From: an uncultured Megasphaera sp.
GTDB taxonomy: Bacteria; Bacillota; Negativicutes; Veillonellales; Megasphaeraceae
Direction of reading: 5' to 3'
Assembly (NCBI RefSeq): GCF_900539295.1
Contig: NZ_UQBH01000006.1
Span: 36,828 to 100,827 of the forward strand
DNA: 64,000 nucleotides
The notes beneath the pieces were generated by a model, which saw only the letters and a list, made by a program, of their open reading frames with translations, ran no database searches and was not told the DNA's origin. Positions within the stretch are counted from its first letter, which is position 1. Each line of letters begins with the position of its first letter. Made by a program: the position numbers and the translations under genes. This document shows, in pieces, positions 45,144 through 54,003 of this stretch.

Positions 45144-46250
45144 TTATTTTTTTCGATTGAAAAGGTATTCACTGACCAATTGAATGCACTTTGGGAAACT
45201 CTTACGGCACAGGCCGATACGAAGATATTCATCCGATTTTTCCAGCACCGAAGAAGGAACAATCAGCACGCCGGTATTCTCCAAAATTTCCATACAGAAT
45301 GCCATTGCACTTTGCTTTCCCTTTAATTTCACATATGCCATGGTGGCACCCTTAGGTGGAACATAGGAGAATATTTTTTCGTGTTGCTTCACAAACAGCG
45401 CCAATAGCTCGGCATTGCGATGGACAAGGGCATTATTACGCTGTATGATAGCATCTCGTTTATTCAGCAGCTCCCTTGCAATCCATTGACACGGCAGATT
45501 GGAGCACGTGCTGGTAAAATGGCGGTAATCCAGTAATCTATGCATGAGTCCCGGATTTTTGGTCGCTATCCACCCCAGCCGCAGTCCAGGAGCCGCAAAG
45601 GTTTTAGAAAAACTGCCCAGAACAACCGAATTTTCATACAAATCTGCAAATGAGGCATCCGAACAACTTTCCTCCATACGGAGAAAACGATATACCTCAT
45701 CAGCTATCAAATAGAGATTATACTCACGACACAACGCTGCAATAGAAGCCATTTCACGGTCTGTTAAGCAGGCGCCTGTTGGGTTATGGGGATAATTCAA
45801 AATCAGCAGCCGAGTCTGCTTAGTAATTTTTGTTTTCAGCGTTTCCAAGTCAAATTCCCAGTTTTGCTCAAAACTAGGGCGATATTCGATAATAGAGCAC
45901 CCAATCTCCTTTGCGATGACGGAAAGAGACTGATATGAGGGTGTTTGTACTACGATTTCGTCACCTGGTTTCAACAGCGCACGCATCGTGACATAGATGG
46001 TTTCCTCGCCACCGTTCATGACAGCAATTTGGTCAGGTGTGACGTTTTCATAGAGTGCAGACAGTTGCTCTCGTAGTAGCAGATATCCCTTTCCCAGTGC
46101 ATAGCCCAGTGGCTCATCTGCATAGTCGGAAAGGTCGGACACGACGTCCTTCAGCGATAGGGATTCCGGGTCGGAACTCCCCATCATGTATTTAGATTTC
46201 GATTCATATTGGGTGAAATAGGCATCCACTAGAAACTTACTCATATCCAT
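45144..46250 (-). CDS. Class I/II PLP-dependent aminotransferase
   Basis: A 368-aa aminotransferase. Substrate and cofactor residues: GGEETIYVTMRALL, NYPHNPTGA, the DEVYR aspartate, and the PLP lysine in SFSKTFAAPGLRLGW. ATG 46250 has GGAGG eight bases upstream; an in-frame TTG at 46265 overlaps that site and is rejected. With PhzF-like protein and a facing LysR gene it forms an AT-richer module, probably for amino acid or related compound conversion. Confidence 0.9.
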   Translation of the reverse strand: MDMSKFLVDAYFTQYESKSKYMMGSSDPESLSLKDVVSDLSDYADEPLGYALGKGYLLLREQLSALYENVTPDQIAVMNGGEETIYVTMRALLKPGDEIVVQTPSYQSLSVIAKEIGCSIIEYRPSFEQNWEFDLETLKTKITKQTRLLILNYPHNPTGACLTDREMASIAALCREYNLYLIADEVYRFLRMEESCSDASFADLYENSVVLGSFSKTFAAPGLRLGWIATKNPGLMHRLLDYRHFTSTCSNLPCQWIARELLNKRDAIIQRNNALVHRNAELLALFVKQHEKIFSYVPPKGATMAYVKLKGKQSAMAFCMEILENTGVLIVPSSVLEKSDEYLRIGLCRKSFPKCIQLVSEYLFNRKK

Positions 46251-46360
46251 AAGGAATTCCTCCAATGCTTGTGTTTTGTATGAGATTATTATATACTCAG
46301 GGATATAAATAAGTAAAATCGATGTTTATTATTATAATATGTAAAAGGATTATTTGAAGA

Positions 46361-47230
46361 ATGCAGAGATACATTGCTCTTTTGAAAATAATTGAGGTTG
46401 GTAGTTTTACAAAAGCGGCTGACCTTTTGGGCTACACCCAGCCGGCTCTCAGTCAAATGATTGCTTCACTGGAAAAAGAGTTGTCCATCAAAATTCTATA
46501 TCGTTCCCGTTATGGTATTCGCCTAACACCAGAGGGAGAAAGGTTGTATCCATCCATGCAAAACGCGGTAATACAATACCAGACCATGCGCCACACAGCA
46601 GATGAAATCCGAGGACTGGATTCCGGCATCGTGCGTATCGGAACGGTTTCCAGCGTATCTTGTCACTGGTTGCCTGGCATCATTCGTAGATTTTGGCAAA
46701 AATATCCGAATATTCAGATTGTGTTACACCAAGGTGACTATACGAGCATCTCAGAATGGGTACGTACTGGGGCAGTAGACTTTGGCTTTGTGAATCCTAA
46801 CGCCGTCAAAGGAATGGAAACCACGTTCATCAAGTCCGGTGAATTTCGTGCAGTACTTCCGAAATATCATCCCTTGTCTGAAAAACAGTCCCTGTCCCTT
46901 AAGGACTTAGCGAATGAACCGTTTTTGTTACTGGAGGAAGGCGCATATAGTGAACCTTTAGAGGCTTTTCATGCGATAGGTATCACTCCAAATATCAAAC
47001 TACGTGTCCATGACGATTATTCTATCCTGTCTATGGTAGAGCAAGGGTTAGGCATTTCTATCTTGACTGAACTTGTACTGCGCAAGACAAGTTATGAGGT
47101 AGTGGCACTCCCCATTGACCCTGTAATCATCAGAACTATGAGTATTATCACAAAAGATAAAAACACACTGCCACAAGCGAGTAAAAAATTTATTCACTAT
47201 TTATTAGAAGAAAAAAATTCTTTATACTAA
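46361..47230 (+). CDS. LysR-family transcription regulator
   Basis: A 289-aa regulator: winged helix IIEVGSFTKAADLLGYTQPA at the N-terminus, then a substrate-binding domain (IVRIGTVSSVSCHWLPGI). It starts 110 bases from the divergent aminotransferase gene, whose short AT-rich gap must hold both promoters. Probable local regulator of that operon. Confidence 0.92.
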   Translation: MQRYIALLKIIEVGSFTKAADLLGYTQPALSQMIASLEKELSIKILYRSRYGIRLTPEGERLYPSMQNAVIQYQTMRHTADEIRGLDSGIVRIGTVSSVSCHWLPGIIRRFWQKYPNIQIVLHQGDYTSISEWVRTGAVDFGFVNPNAVKGMETTFIKSGEFRAVLPKYHPLSEKQSLSLKDLANEPFLLLEEGAYSEPLEAFHAIGITPNIKLRVHDDYSILSMVEQGLGISILTELVLRKTSYEVVALPIDPVIIRTMSIITKDKNTLPQASKKFIHYLLEEKNSLY

Positions 47231-47296
47231 TTTTTTAATTTTTCATCTTTAAAGGTCACCCATATACTCTTTCTCCCTACGGGAAAACCACTGCCA

Positions 47297-47510
47297 ACTT
47301 CCATCAAGATGCGTATCCGTATAGGTTCAGATTTATAGCATAAAATAGACCTCCTAAAGTCAGACCAAAGATCTAACCTTAGGAGGTCGGTTTATATTGT
47401 GAATGAGTAGGAATAAGTCAGGCAGTATTGTCCTATTACGGGGCCCCGCTGGCCATGACCAAGCCGATTACCTCTGCTGCCCCGTTTCGCTTCAAGGCTT
47501 TGGCACAGGC
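47297..47510. repeat. Long imperfect direct repeat, copy B
   Basis: The intact partner of copy A (43925-44160): the intergenic stretch, terminator and last 75 bases of comF. Confidence 0.8.
47348..47388 (-). terminator. Terminator of comF operon
   Basis: Perfect ten-pair stem GACCTCCTAA/TTAGGAGGTC (47348-47357 with 47379-47388), with a T-rich run after it on the minus strand. It lies 48 bases past the comF stop. Confidence 0.8.
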
Positions 47511-48083
47511 CTCGAGGGTTGCACCGGTGGTGAAGATGTCGTCGACAAGGAGGATATGCTTGTTCTTAACATCGGCTGTTTCTCGAAGGCCGAAGGCTCG
47601 ATGAACGTTTTCGGAGCGCTGGCTTCTGGGCAGGTTCCACTGAGCATCTGTGGGACGCAAACGCTGGAGGATGTCGGCCCAGCGATAATGATCGTCAGCC
47701 CATGTTTTGAAAAGGCTTTCGACCTGGTTGAAGCCGCGGCTTTTCATTTTCTCCGGTGCTAAGGGCACGGGAACGACCATATCGATGGCTTTCAATCGTT
47801 CGGGCCAGGGAAATCGTTCTAATAAGACGCGGCAAGCTTGGCATTTTCCCTCTCTGCCCTTATATTTAATATCGTGAATCAGACGGCGCATAGCCCCGTC
47901 GTAGTCGGCCAAACAGTAACAGGCGTCGAGGGCCTTCAACTGTCGGGAGCGGTTGATGCGCCGCGGATACCAGACCGACGCCAGGCACGACGGGCACCAG
48001 TCGCCGTCGCGCTTCATGAGGATGCCGCAGGCCGGGCAGGTCGGCGGATAGAAGAGGTTGGTAATAAGGGTGAGCAGTGACAT
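47436..48083 (-). CDS. comF: ComF-family phosphoribosyltransferase-like protein
   Basis: A 215-aa protein with an N-terminal zinc ribbon (CPACG and CPSC) and a phosphoribosyltransferase-type C-terminal domain with the PRPP loop ILLVDDIFTTGATL. ComF homologues act in DNA uptake during natural transformation and in other DNA metabolism. It is last in chorismate mutase-recD2-comF, 24 bases after recD2. A broken copy of its 3' end lies 3.3 kb away. Confidence 0.92.
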   Translation of the reverse strand: MSLLTLITNLFYPPTCPACGILMKRDGDWCPSCLASVWYPRRINRSRQLKALDACYCLADYDGAMRRLIHDIKYKGREGKCQACRVLLERFPWPERLKAIDMVVPVPLAPEKMKSRGFNQVESLFKTWADDHYRWADILQRLRPTDAQWNLPRSQRSENVHRAFGLRETADVKNKHILLVDDIFTTGATLEACAKALKRNGAAEVIGLVMASGAP

Positions 48084-48107
48084 AAAAATGCCTCCTGTCG
48101 CAAAATA

Positions 48108-50270
48108 TTACGTAAGCAGCTCTCCTTGGAGCCGCGGGATGAGCAGCGTAAATCGCCGGCTCGTCCGCTGATTCTGAACGGCCGTTTGGACGGCCCGTTT
48201 AGTGCCGACTAAGATGACTTTTCGTTTAGCCCGGGTGACGGCCGTATAGAAAAGGTTTCGCTGGAGCATGATGGAATGGCTGTTGACCAGGGCCATGATG
48301 ACCGTATGGTATTCGCTCCCCTGGCTCTTATGGACGGTAATGGCATAAGCCAGGGTGATTTCATCGATTTCCGCGCCTTCATACTTGACGTCCTGTTCGG
48401 GATAACGGACGTAGACCATGTCGTGCTGTACGGCAAAGATTTGACCGATGTCGCCGTTGAAGACGCCTTTTTCATAATCGTTGTGCTTCTGCATGACCTT
48501 GTCGCCGACGCGGAAAATCATGTGGCGGCCCTTCAATTCGCCCTTCCCCAAGACGGGCGGATTGAGCCGTTCCTGAATGAGCTGGTTGAGGTTATCGACG
48601 CCGCAGGGATCCTTGTACATAGGAGACAATACCTGGACGGCAAATTCGTCGCCTGTTTCCTCCACTTCACTGCGATACAAAGCGCTGATCTGCGTCGCCC
48701 CGTCGGCTTCAGTCTCGATTTCGACGAAGCGGAATTCCAGATCTTCGTTGACCACCGGCAGGCGGCCGTTATTGATGAGGTGAGCGTTGGTGACGATGCG
48801 GCCCCCTTCTTTTTGACGGAAAATCGTGTCTAAGCGGACGACGGGAACCGTTTCCGAGGCGATGACATCGTGGAGGACGGCGCCGGCTCCGACCGACGGC
48901 AATTGGTCGGCGTCCCCGACAAGGATGCAACGGCACTGGGGCTTCAAGGCATTCAGTAAGTGGTACATCATTTCCATGTCGAGCATGGATACTTCGTCGA
49001 CGATGACTAAGTCGGCCGGCAATAACTTCGTTTCATTGTATTCAAAGGACTGGACCTTGCCGACATGGCCGTCGGGAATGAGGAGTCGATGGATGGTCTT
49101 CGCCTTTCGCTGCGTCGTTTCGGCCAGTCGCTTGGCGGCCCGTCCCGTCGGCGCACAGAGCAGGATGCGCAGGCCTTCTTGTTCGGCCAAGCGGATGATG
49201 GTCTGAACGACGGTCGTCTTCCCCGTCCCGGGGCCACCGGTAATGACGGTTATCCCCGATTGAAGGGATTTTTCGACGGCTTCCCGCTGCTTGTCTGCCA
49301 GTTCAAAATGACAGGAATCCTGCCATCGGTCCAGAAAGAGCTGAACATGCGTTTTCATAGAAAGAGGCTTCATGGCAGCCATCTCACGGATGCGGTCGGC
49401 AATATATTCTTCCTCTTCATAGGCTTCCGGCGTATAGACGTAGACCGTCCCCTCAAAATCCGCCGTCCGTAATTGCCCCATATCGACGGTATCCTGTAAG
49501 ATATCGTGGAGGCACAGGGCATCAGCCTGCAGGAGAAAGGCCGCCCGCCGTACCAGCTCGGCATCAGGAATGCAGACGTGGCCGTTTTGGGTCATAGTCT
49601 GAAGAACGTAGGCCAGGCCGGCGCTGAGGCGCTGCGGCGACTGGCGGTCCATGCCGTACGCCAGGGCAATCTGGTCGGCCGTCTTAAAGCCGAAACCATC
49701 GATTTCATGAATCATCCGATACGGTTCTTCGGTCAGGACGTATTTCACATCGTCACCATATTTTTGCAGGAGCCGACCGGCATAGCGTCCAGCGACGCCG
49801 TGTTGTTCCAGGTCATAGGCGATGTCGTTGATCTGTTTTTCTTCGTAGAAAGATTCCGTTATGACGGCCAATTTTTTAGGGCCGATGCCTTCGATTTCAA
49901 GTAAGCGCTGAGCGTCCTTTTCCAAAATGTCCATCGTATCCTTGCCAAAGTGGGCAACGACGCGGTGGGCCAAAGCCGGCCCCATTCCTTTGACGGCGCC
50001 GCTTCCGAGGAAGCGTTCGATGCCGTCGAGGGATTCGGGAATGACGCGGCTCCAACCGTCGGCCGCAAACTGGCGTCCATAGCGCTTGTGCTGGACCCAG
50101 TGGCCTTTTACTTCTAGGCGGTCGCCGACGAGGGGTTTCGTCCCGTGACCGGTTACGGTATAAGTCGTATCGTCGCTTTCATCGTGGAGGCGAAAGACGC
50201 GGTAATCCGAATCGGAGGCTTCAAATAAGATGCGTTCGGCAATGCCTCGTACAATAAGTTCTTCCATCAT
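48108..50270 (-). CDS. recD2: RecD2 family 5'-3' DNA helicase
   Basis: A 720-aa SF1B helicase acting without RecBC. The N-terminal OB and tandem helix-hairpin-helix region (GSGAVKGMGPALAHRVV, IEGIGPKKL, IDGFGFKTADQIA) marks RecD2 rather than RecD. Helicase motifs: GGPGTGKTT, VIVDEVSMLD, GDADQLPSVGAG, FRQ, and TVHKSQGSEY with FYTAVTRAKR. ATG overlaps the chorismate mutase stop by four bases. It acts in replication-fork and repair processes. Confidence 0.96.
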   Translation of the reverse strand: MMEELIVRGIAERILFEASDSDYRVFRLHDESDDTTYTVTGHGTKPLVGDRLEVKGHWVQHKRYGRQFAADGWSRVIPESLDGIERFLGSGAVKGMGPALAHRVVAHFGKDTMDILEKDAQRLLEIEGIGPKKLAVITESFYEEKQINDIAYDLEQHGVAGRYAGRLLQKYGDDVKYVLTEEPYRMIHEIDGFGFKTADQIALAYGMDRQSPQRLSAGLAYVLQTMTQNGHVCIPDAELVRRAAFLLQADALCLHDILQDTVDMGQLRTADFEGTVYVYTPEAYEEEEYIADRIREMAAMKPLSMKTHVQLFLDRWQDSCHFELADKQREAVEKSLQSGITVITGGPGTGKTTVVQTIIRLAEQEGLRILLCAPTGRAAKRLAETTQRKAKTIHRLLIPDGHVGKVQSFEYNETKLLPADLVIVDEVSMLDMEMMYHLLNALKPQCRCILVGDADQLPSVGAGAVLHDVIASETVPVVRLDTIFRQKEGGRIVTNAHLINNGRLPVVNEDLEFRFVEIETEADGATQISALYRSEVEETGDEFAVQVLSPMYKDPCGVDNLNQLIQERLNPPVLGKGELKGRHMIFRVGDKVMQKHNDYEKGVFNGDIGQIFAVQHDMVYVRYPEQDVKYEGAEIDEITLAYAITVHKSQGSEYHTVIMALVNSHSIMLQRNLFYTAVTRAKRKVILVGTKRAVQTAVQNQRTSRRFTLLIPRLQGELLT

Positions 50271-50539
50271 CCTATCCCCATGTGTTCCCGTTCATATTTT
50301 TTGCTTTCATCCATGATGCACTGGTAGATGCGGCGCAAATAAGGAGCCAAATTTTTCTGCTCCGTCAAATTAGAAATCTTATCCAGCACCTGCCGTTCCC
50401 TCCGCGGATCATAGACTTCCATATGGTGTTCTTTTTTATAAGCGGCAACGGCAGCCACGACCTGCATGCGCCGCTCCAAAATCTTGGCCAGCTCCCGGTC
50501 CAATAAGTCAATCTCCCGGCGGCATTCTTCTAATTCCAT
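50267..50539 (-). CDS. Chorismate mutase, AroQ type
   Basis: A 90-aa stand-alone helical enzyme converting chorismate to prephenate for Phe and Tyr synthesis. The long first helix (CRREIDLLDRELAKILERRM) and DPRRERQVLDKI carry the Arg and Lys residues that bind chorismate. Other aromatic-pathway genes are absent nearby. It opens the recD2-comF operon. Confidence 0.92.
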   Translation of the reverse strand: MELEECRREIDLLDRELAKILERRMQVVAAVAAYKKEHHMEVYDPRRERQVLDKISNLTEQKNLAPYLRRIYQCIMDESKKYEREHMGIG

Positions 50540-50632
50540 AAGCTATCCTTTCCTTTTACGCATGGTAATACTATTATTATAGCGGAAAAGCCCCTAAAAG
50601 GCTATAAACGTTTCGCTACCCTATATAATTCT

Positions 50633-50683
50633 TGCATAATTGCAGAATATTTATTTGTCATCGACGCCAACATCCTATATAAT
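50633..50683 (+). promoter_or_regulatory. Permease promoter with upstream palindrome
   Basis: TTGTCA (50655-50660), 17-base spacer, TATAAT (50678-50683). The palindrome TGCATAATTGCA (50633-50644) lies just upstream of the -35 box and has the length and AT centre of an ArgR-type half-box pair; the regulator is not known. Confidence 0.6.
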
Positions 50684-50745
50684 ATATTCGTATGAGTTTT
50701 TTTAGATTCTAGTTATCAATTTAATACAAAAGGTTGTGATTTTGC

Positions 50746-52200
50746 ATGGAAGAAACTCAACAGCAGCAGCAAAAGCTGCGCCGCAGTCTGAAAGCCCGCC
50801 ACATGAACATGATCGCCATCGGCGGTGCTATCGGCACCGGCTTGTTTGTCGCCGGCGGTGAAACAGTCAGCACTGCTGGGCCGGGTGGGGCACTCGTCGC
50901 TTACGCACTCATCGGCATCATGGTCTATTTTCTTATGACGGGACTGGGTGAAATGGCTTCATACCTTCCGGTCAGCGGCTCCTTTGAAACGTATGCCAAC
51001 CGCTACGTCGACAAATCCCTGGGCTTTGCCCTGGGCTGGAACTATTGGTTCAACTGGGCCATTACCGTTGCCGCCGAACTCGTCGCCGGCGCCCTCATCA
51101 TGAAGTACTGGTTCCCCGACGTACCGGCAGCCCTCTGGAGCGGCCTGTTCCTAGTCATCTTATTCGCCCTCAACTACCTGTCGACCCGGTCGTACGGCGA
51201 AAGTGAATTCATCTTCGCCGGCATCAAGGTCCTGACGGTCTTGATCTTCCTGTTTACAGGGACCCTCTTGATTTTGGGCCTCGGCTCTGAACCGTCACCG
51301 GGCTTCGTCAACTGGACCGTCGATGAAGCGCCCTTCGTCGGCGGCTTCACGGCTATGTTGGGTATCTTCATGGTCGCCGGCTTCTCCTTCCAAGGGACGG
51401 AAATGATCGGCATTGCCGCCGGTGAAAGTGAAGATCCGGAAAAGAATGTCCCCCGTGCGGTCCATTCGATTTTCTGGCGTATCCTCATTTTCTACTTAGG
51501 CGCTTTTACGGTCATCGGCTTCCTCATTCCTTATACCGATCCGAACCTGCTCAATACGGATATCGTCAACATTTCCATCAGCCCCTTTACGCTGGTCTTT
51601 GAACGCTTCGGCTTAGTCGCCGCCGCTTCGATCATGAATGCTGTCATCTTGACGGCCGTCCTTTCGGCCGGCAACTCGGGCCTCTACGTTTCCACACGTA
51701 TGCTCTACGCCATGGCTGAAACGGGGCAGGCTCCGAAATGCTTCCTCAAACTGAATAAGCGCGGCGTCCCGTCGTATGCCTTATTTGCAACGGTCGTCTT
51801 CGGTTTGGCCGCCTTCCTCACGTCCCTCATCGGCGAAGGAAAGGCCTATGACTGGCTGGTTAACATCAGCGGCATGGCCGGCTTCATCACTTGGATTGGT
51901 ATCGCCATCTGCCACTATCGCTTCCGCCGGGCCTATATCGCCCAAGGCAAGGATCTGAAAGACCTGCCGTATAAAGCAACCTGGTTCCCCTTCGGCCCTC
52001 TCTTGGCATTGATCATGTGTATCATCGTCACGGCCGGCCAGAACTACTCGGCCTTTACCGGTGCCGAAATCGACTGGTACGGCGCCAGCGTCGCCTACAT
52101 CGGCATTCCTGTCTTCCTGGCAGTCTTCCTCTATCATAAATTTAAACACAAGACACACCTCATTCCGCTGAAAGAGGTTGACCTGTCGCGTGATAAGTAA
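50746..52200 (+). CDS. Amino acid permease, APC superfamily (LysP-like)
   Basis: A 484-aa twelve-segment amino acid/proton symporter. The first segment has the family substrate motif GGAIGTGLFV, and GFSFQGTEMIGIAAGESEDP matches the basic/aromatic amino acid permease group, closest in look to LysP. The N-terminal QQQQQ tract is unusual but hydrophilic. GTGATTTTGC precedes the ATG with only a weak ribosome site (AAAGG 13 bases away). Substrate, perhaps lysine, is not certain. Confidence 0.9.
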   Translation: MEETQQQQQKLRRSLKARHMNMIAIGGAIGTGLFVAGGETVSTAGPGGALVAYALIGIMVYFLMTGLGEMASYLPVSGSFETYANRYVDKSLGFALGWNYWFNWAITVAAELVAGALIMKYWFPDVPAALWSGLFLVILFALNYLSTRSYGESEFIFAGIKVLTVLIFLFTGTLLILGLGSEPSPGFVNWTVDEAPFVGGFTAMLGIFMVAGFSFQGTEMIGIAAGESEDPEKNVPRAVHSIFWRILIFYLGAFTVIGFLIPYTDPNLLNTDIVNISISPFTLVFERFGLVAAASIMNAVILTAVLSAGNSGLYVSTRMLYAMAETGQAPKCFLKLNKRGVPSYALFATVVFGLAAFLTSLIGEGKAYDWLVNISGMAGFITWIGIAICHYRFRRAYIAQGKDLKDLPYKATWFPFGPLLALIMCIIVTAGQNYSAFTGAEIDWYGASVAYIGIPVFLAVFLYHKFKHKTHLIPLKEVDLSRDK

Positions 52201-52204
52201 TACC

Positions 52205-52236
52205 GAGACCGTCCGTCATGGGCGGTCTTTTTCTTT
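52205..52236 (+). terminator. Permease terminator
   Basis: Stem AGACCGTCC/GGGCGGTCT (52206-52214 with 52220-52228) followed by TTTTTCTTT. Confidence 0.85.
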
Positions 52237-52298
52237 GCTCAATACTTTAAACTTAAACGTTTATCTATTTATTTTCAAAAAAATATTACTTTTCTTCC

Positions 52299-52327
52299 TT
52301 GACTTTTTAAGTTCTCGGTGATATCAT
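52299..52327 (+). promoter_or_regulatory. Promoter of the T-box leader
   Basis: TTGACT (52299-52304), 17-base spacer, TATCAT (52322-52327) with extended TG; transcription should start near 52334. Confidence 0.75.
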
Positions 52328-52334
52328 AAGCCCA

Positions 52335-52630
52335 TCAACAAAAAACGCCATAAACGCGACGACGCAAAATAGTACGTTCGAACCCCTCGTTTTCAGAGAG
52401 CTGCCGGCCGGTGCAAGGCAGTACAGGAGCCGAACCGAACTCATTGCCGAGCGGAGACGCTGAACGAAGTAGGCCGACACGGGAACTCCCGTTACAGAGC
52501 ATGGATATCGCCGATGGCCGTATCCGAGAGTGCATCCGAAAGGATGAAACAGAGTGGTACCGCGGAAGGACATAACGCCTTTCGTCTCTTAGCAAATACC
52601 CTTGCAGAGAGACGAAAGGCGTTTTCGTTT
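52335..52630 (+). ncRNA. T-box riboswitch
   Basis: Leader that reads uncharged tRNA. Stem I has AGTA (52372-52375), the apical AGAGAG and CCGGTGCAAGG, and a specifier strand GAACTCA near 52436-52442. The T-box AGAGTGGTACCGCGG is at 52551-52565. A terminator stem of 15 pairs (52575-52589 with 52607-52621), followed by TTTTCGTTT, competes with the antiterminator. The specifier is CUC (Leu) or, one base on, UCA (Ser). The variable T in TGGT pairs with an A discriminator, favouring Leu over Ser. Confidence 0.9.
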
Positions 52631-52661
52631 CTCTCCCTGTCCATCAAAGGAGGAAACCATT

Positions 52662-53897
52662 ATGGCCAATATTTCATCGATTAAAACGGCATCCCTCAGT
52701 ATGTGCTTTTCCGTCGGCGCCGTCCTGTTCAGCTCTCACGCCGGCGGCGGCTTTGCCACAGGCAATCAGGAAAACGTCTACTTCGTCAGCCTGGGCTGGC
52801 TCGGTCCCATTACGGCGATCATCACCATGCTGCTCTTTACCCTGACCATCAAAGAAGCCATGAACATGTACAATTCGCGGCACCTCACCAGTTACCGCCA
52901 GTTATTCCAGAACTTATACCGCCCCTTTACGGGCATCGAATACTTCTTTGAAGCCTTCTTCTATATCATGGTCTTAATGGCCGTATCGGCTACGATTTCC
53001 GGTGCCGCTTCCGCCATCAACGCCCAAACCGGCCTCAACTACTACGCCGGTATCGGTGTCGTCGGCATCATCATCTTCTTCCTGACCATCTTCGGCGCCG
53101 GCCTGGTCCGCCGGGCCACGACCTACATGGGCATGGCCATCCTGGCCATGGTCGCCATCATTTTCTCGGTCGGCATCTATACGGCAGGTTCCGTTGAAGG
53201 AACCCAGGCCTTTACAGCCGTCATGGCCCAGGACTTTTCCGCCAACGGTTTCAGCAACGTCCCGACAGCCATTCTCCACGCCTTCACCTATGCCGGTTTC
53301 CAGTGCGTCGTCATCCCGACCATGATTGTCGTCGGCACTCCCTTAGTCACCCGTAAGAACTGCGCCACGTCGATGTGGATTTCCTTCGCCATGAACGCCG
53401 CTGCCCTGACCTTAGCCGTCGTCATGCTCTTAGGCTGGTCCGGCTTCTACGGTAAATCGACGCTGCCGACCCTGACCAGCAGCCAGGCTATGGGCTTACC
53501 GTGGCTGACCATCGTCTACAGTGCCTTCCTGATGCTGTGCCTCATTTCCACCGGCGTCACGACAGTCTTCGGCTTCACCGCTCGTTTTTCGGAAATCAAT
53601 ATCCTGAAAAAAATCAGCTCCCGCTCGGTCATCCGCGCTGCCATGGTCACGGCTTTCATCATCATCGCCTCGATGACCGTTTCCATCGCCGGCCTGACCA
53701 ATATCATCAAATACGGTTACGGCTACTGCGGATACGCTGCCATCGCCATCATCATCGTCCCCTTCCTGACCATCGGCCGCTATAAAAATAAGCGCTATGC
53801 CAGTGATAAGGAATACCGAGCCCGCATCGACAGCATGAACGAAAATCCGCAAACGGCCCAGGCTTTCAAACCGACTGCCGAAGCTGCCGGCCACTAA
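52662..53897 (+). CDS. YkvI-like amino acid transporter, T-box controlled
   Basis: A 411-aa inner-membrane protein with ten or more hydrophobic segments, in the YkvI group related to sodium-coupled amino acid carriers; the N-terminal SSHAGGGFATGNQE is its likely unwound substrate-binding segment. The ATG at 52662 follows AAAGGAGG; longer frames run into the terminator. The T-box leader shows its production rises when one tRNA is uncharged, so uptake or exchange of the matching amino acid is likely. The substrate has not been established by sequence. Confidence 0.85.
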   Translation: MANISSIKTASLSMCFSVGAVLFSSHAGGGFATGNQENVYFVSLGWLGPITAIITMLLFTLTIKEAMNMYNSRHLTSYRQLFQNLYRPFTGIEYFFEAFFYIMVLMAVSATISGAASAINAQTGLNYYAGIGVVGIIIFFLTIFGAGLVRRATTYMGMAILAMVAIIFSVGIYTAGSVEGTQAFTAVMAQDFSANGFSNVPTAILHAFTYAGFQCVVIPTMIVVGTPLVTRKNCATSMWISFAMNAAALTLAVVMLLGWSGFYGKSTLPTLTSSQAMGLPWLTIVYSAFLMLCLISTGVTTVFGFTARFSEINILKKISSRSVIRAAMVTAFIIIASMTVSIAGLTNIIKYGYGYCGYAAIAIIIVPFLTIGRYKNKRYASDKEYRARIDSMNENPQTAQAFKPTAEAAGH

Positions 53898-53950
53898 TTG
53901 ACGATCACTCAAGGTATCCTCAAAAGAAAATCCCGCTCACAGACAGACAA

Positions 53951-53986
53951 AATGCCTTGCATCCACAAAGGTGCAAGGCATTCTTT
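53951..53986. terminator. Bidirectional terminator
   Basis: Perfect eleven-pair stem AATGCCTTGCA/TGCAAGGCATT (53951-53961 with 53972-53982), between converging genes. Confidence 0.85.
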
Positions 53987-54003
53987 ATTGCTTATGATAT
54001 TTT

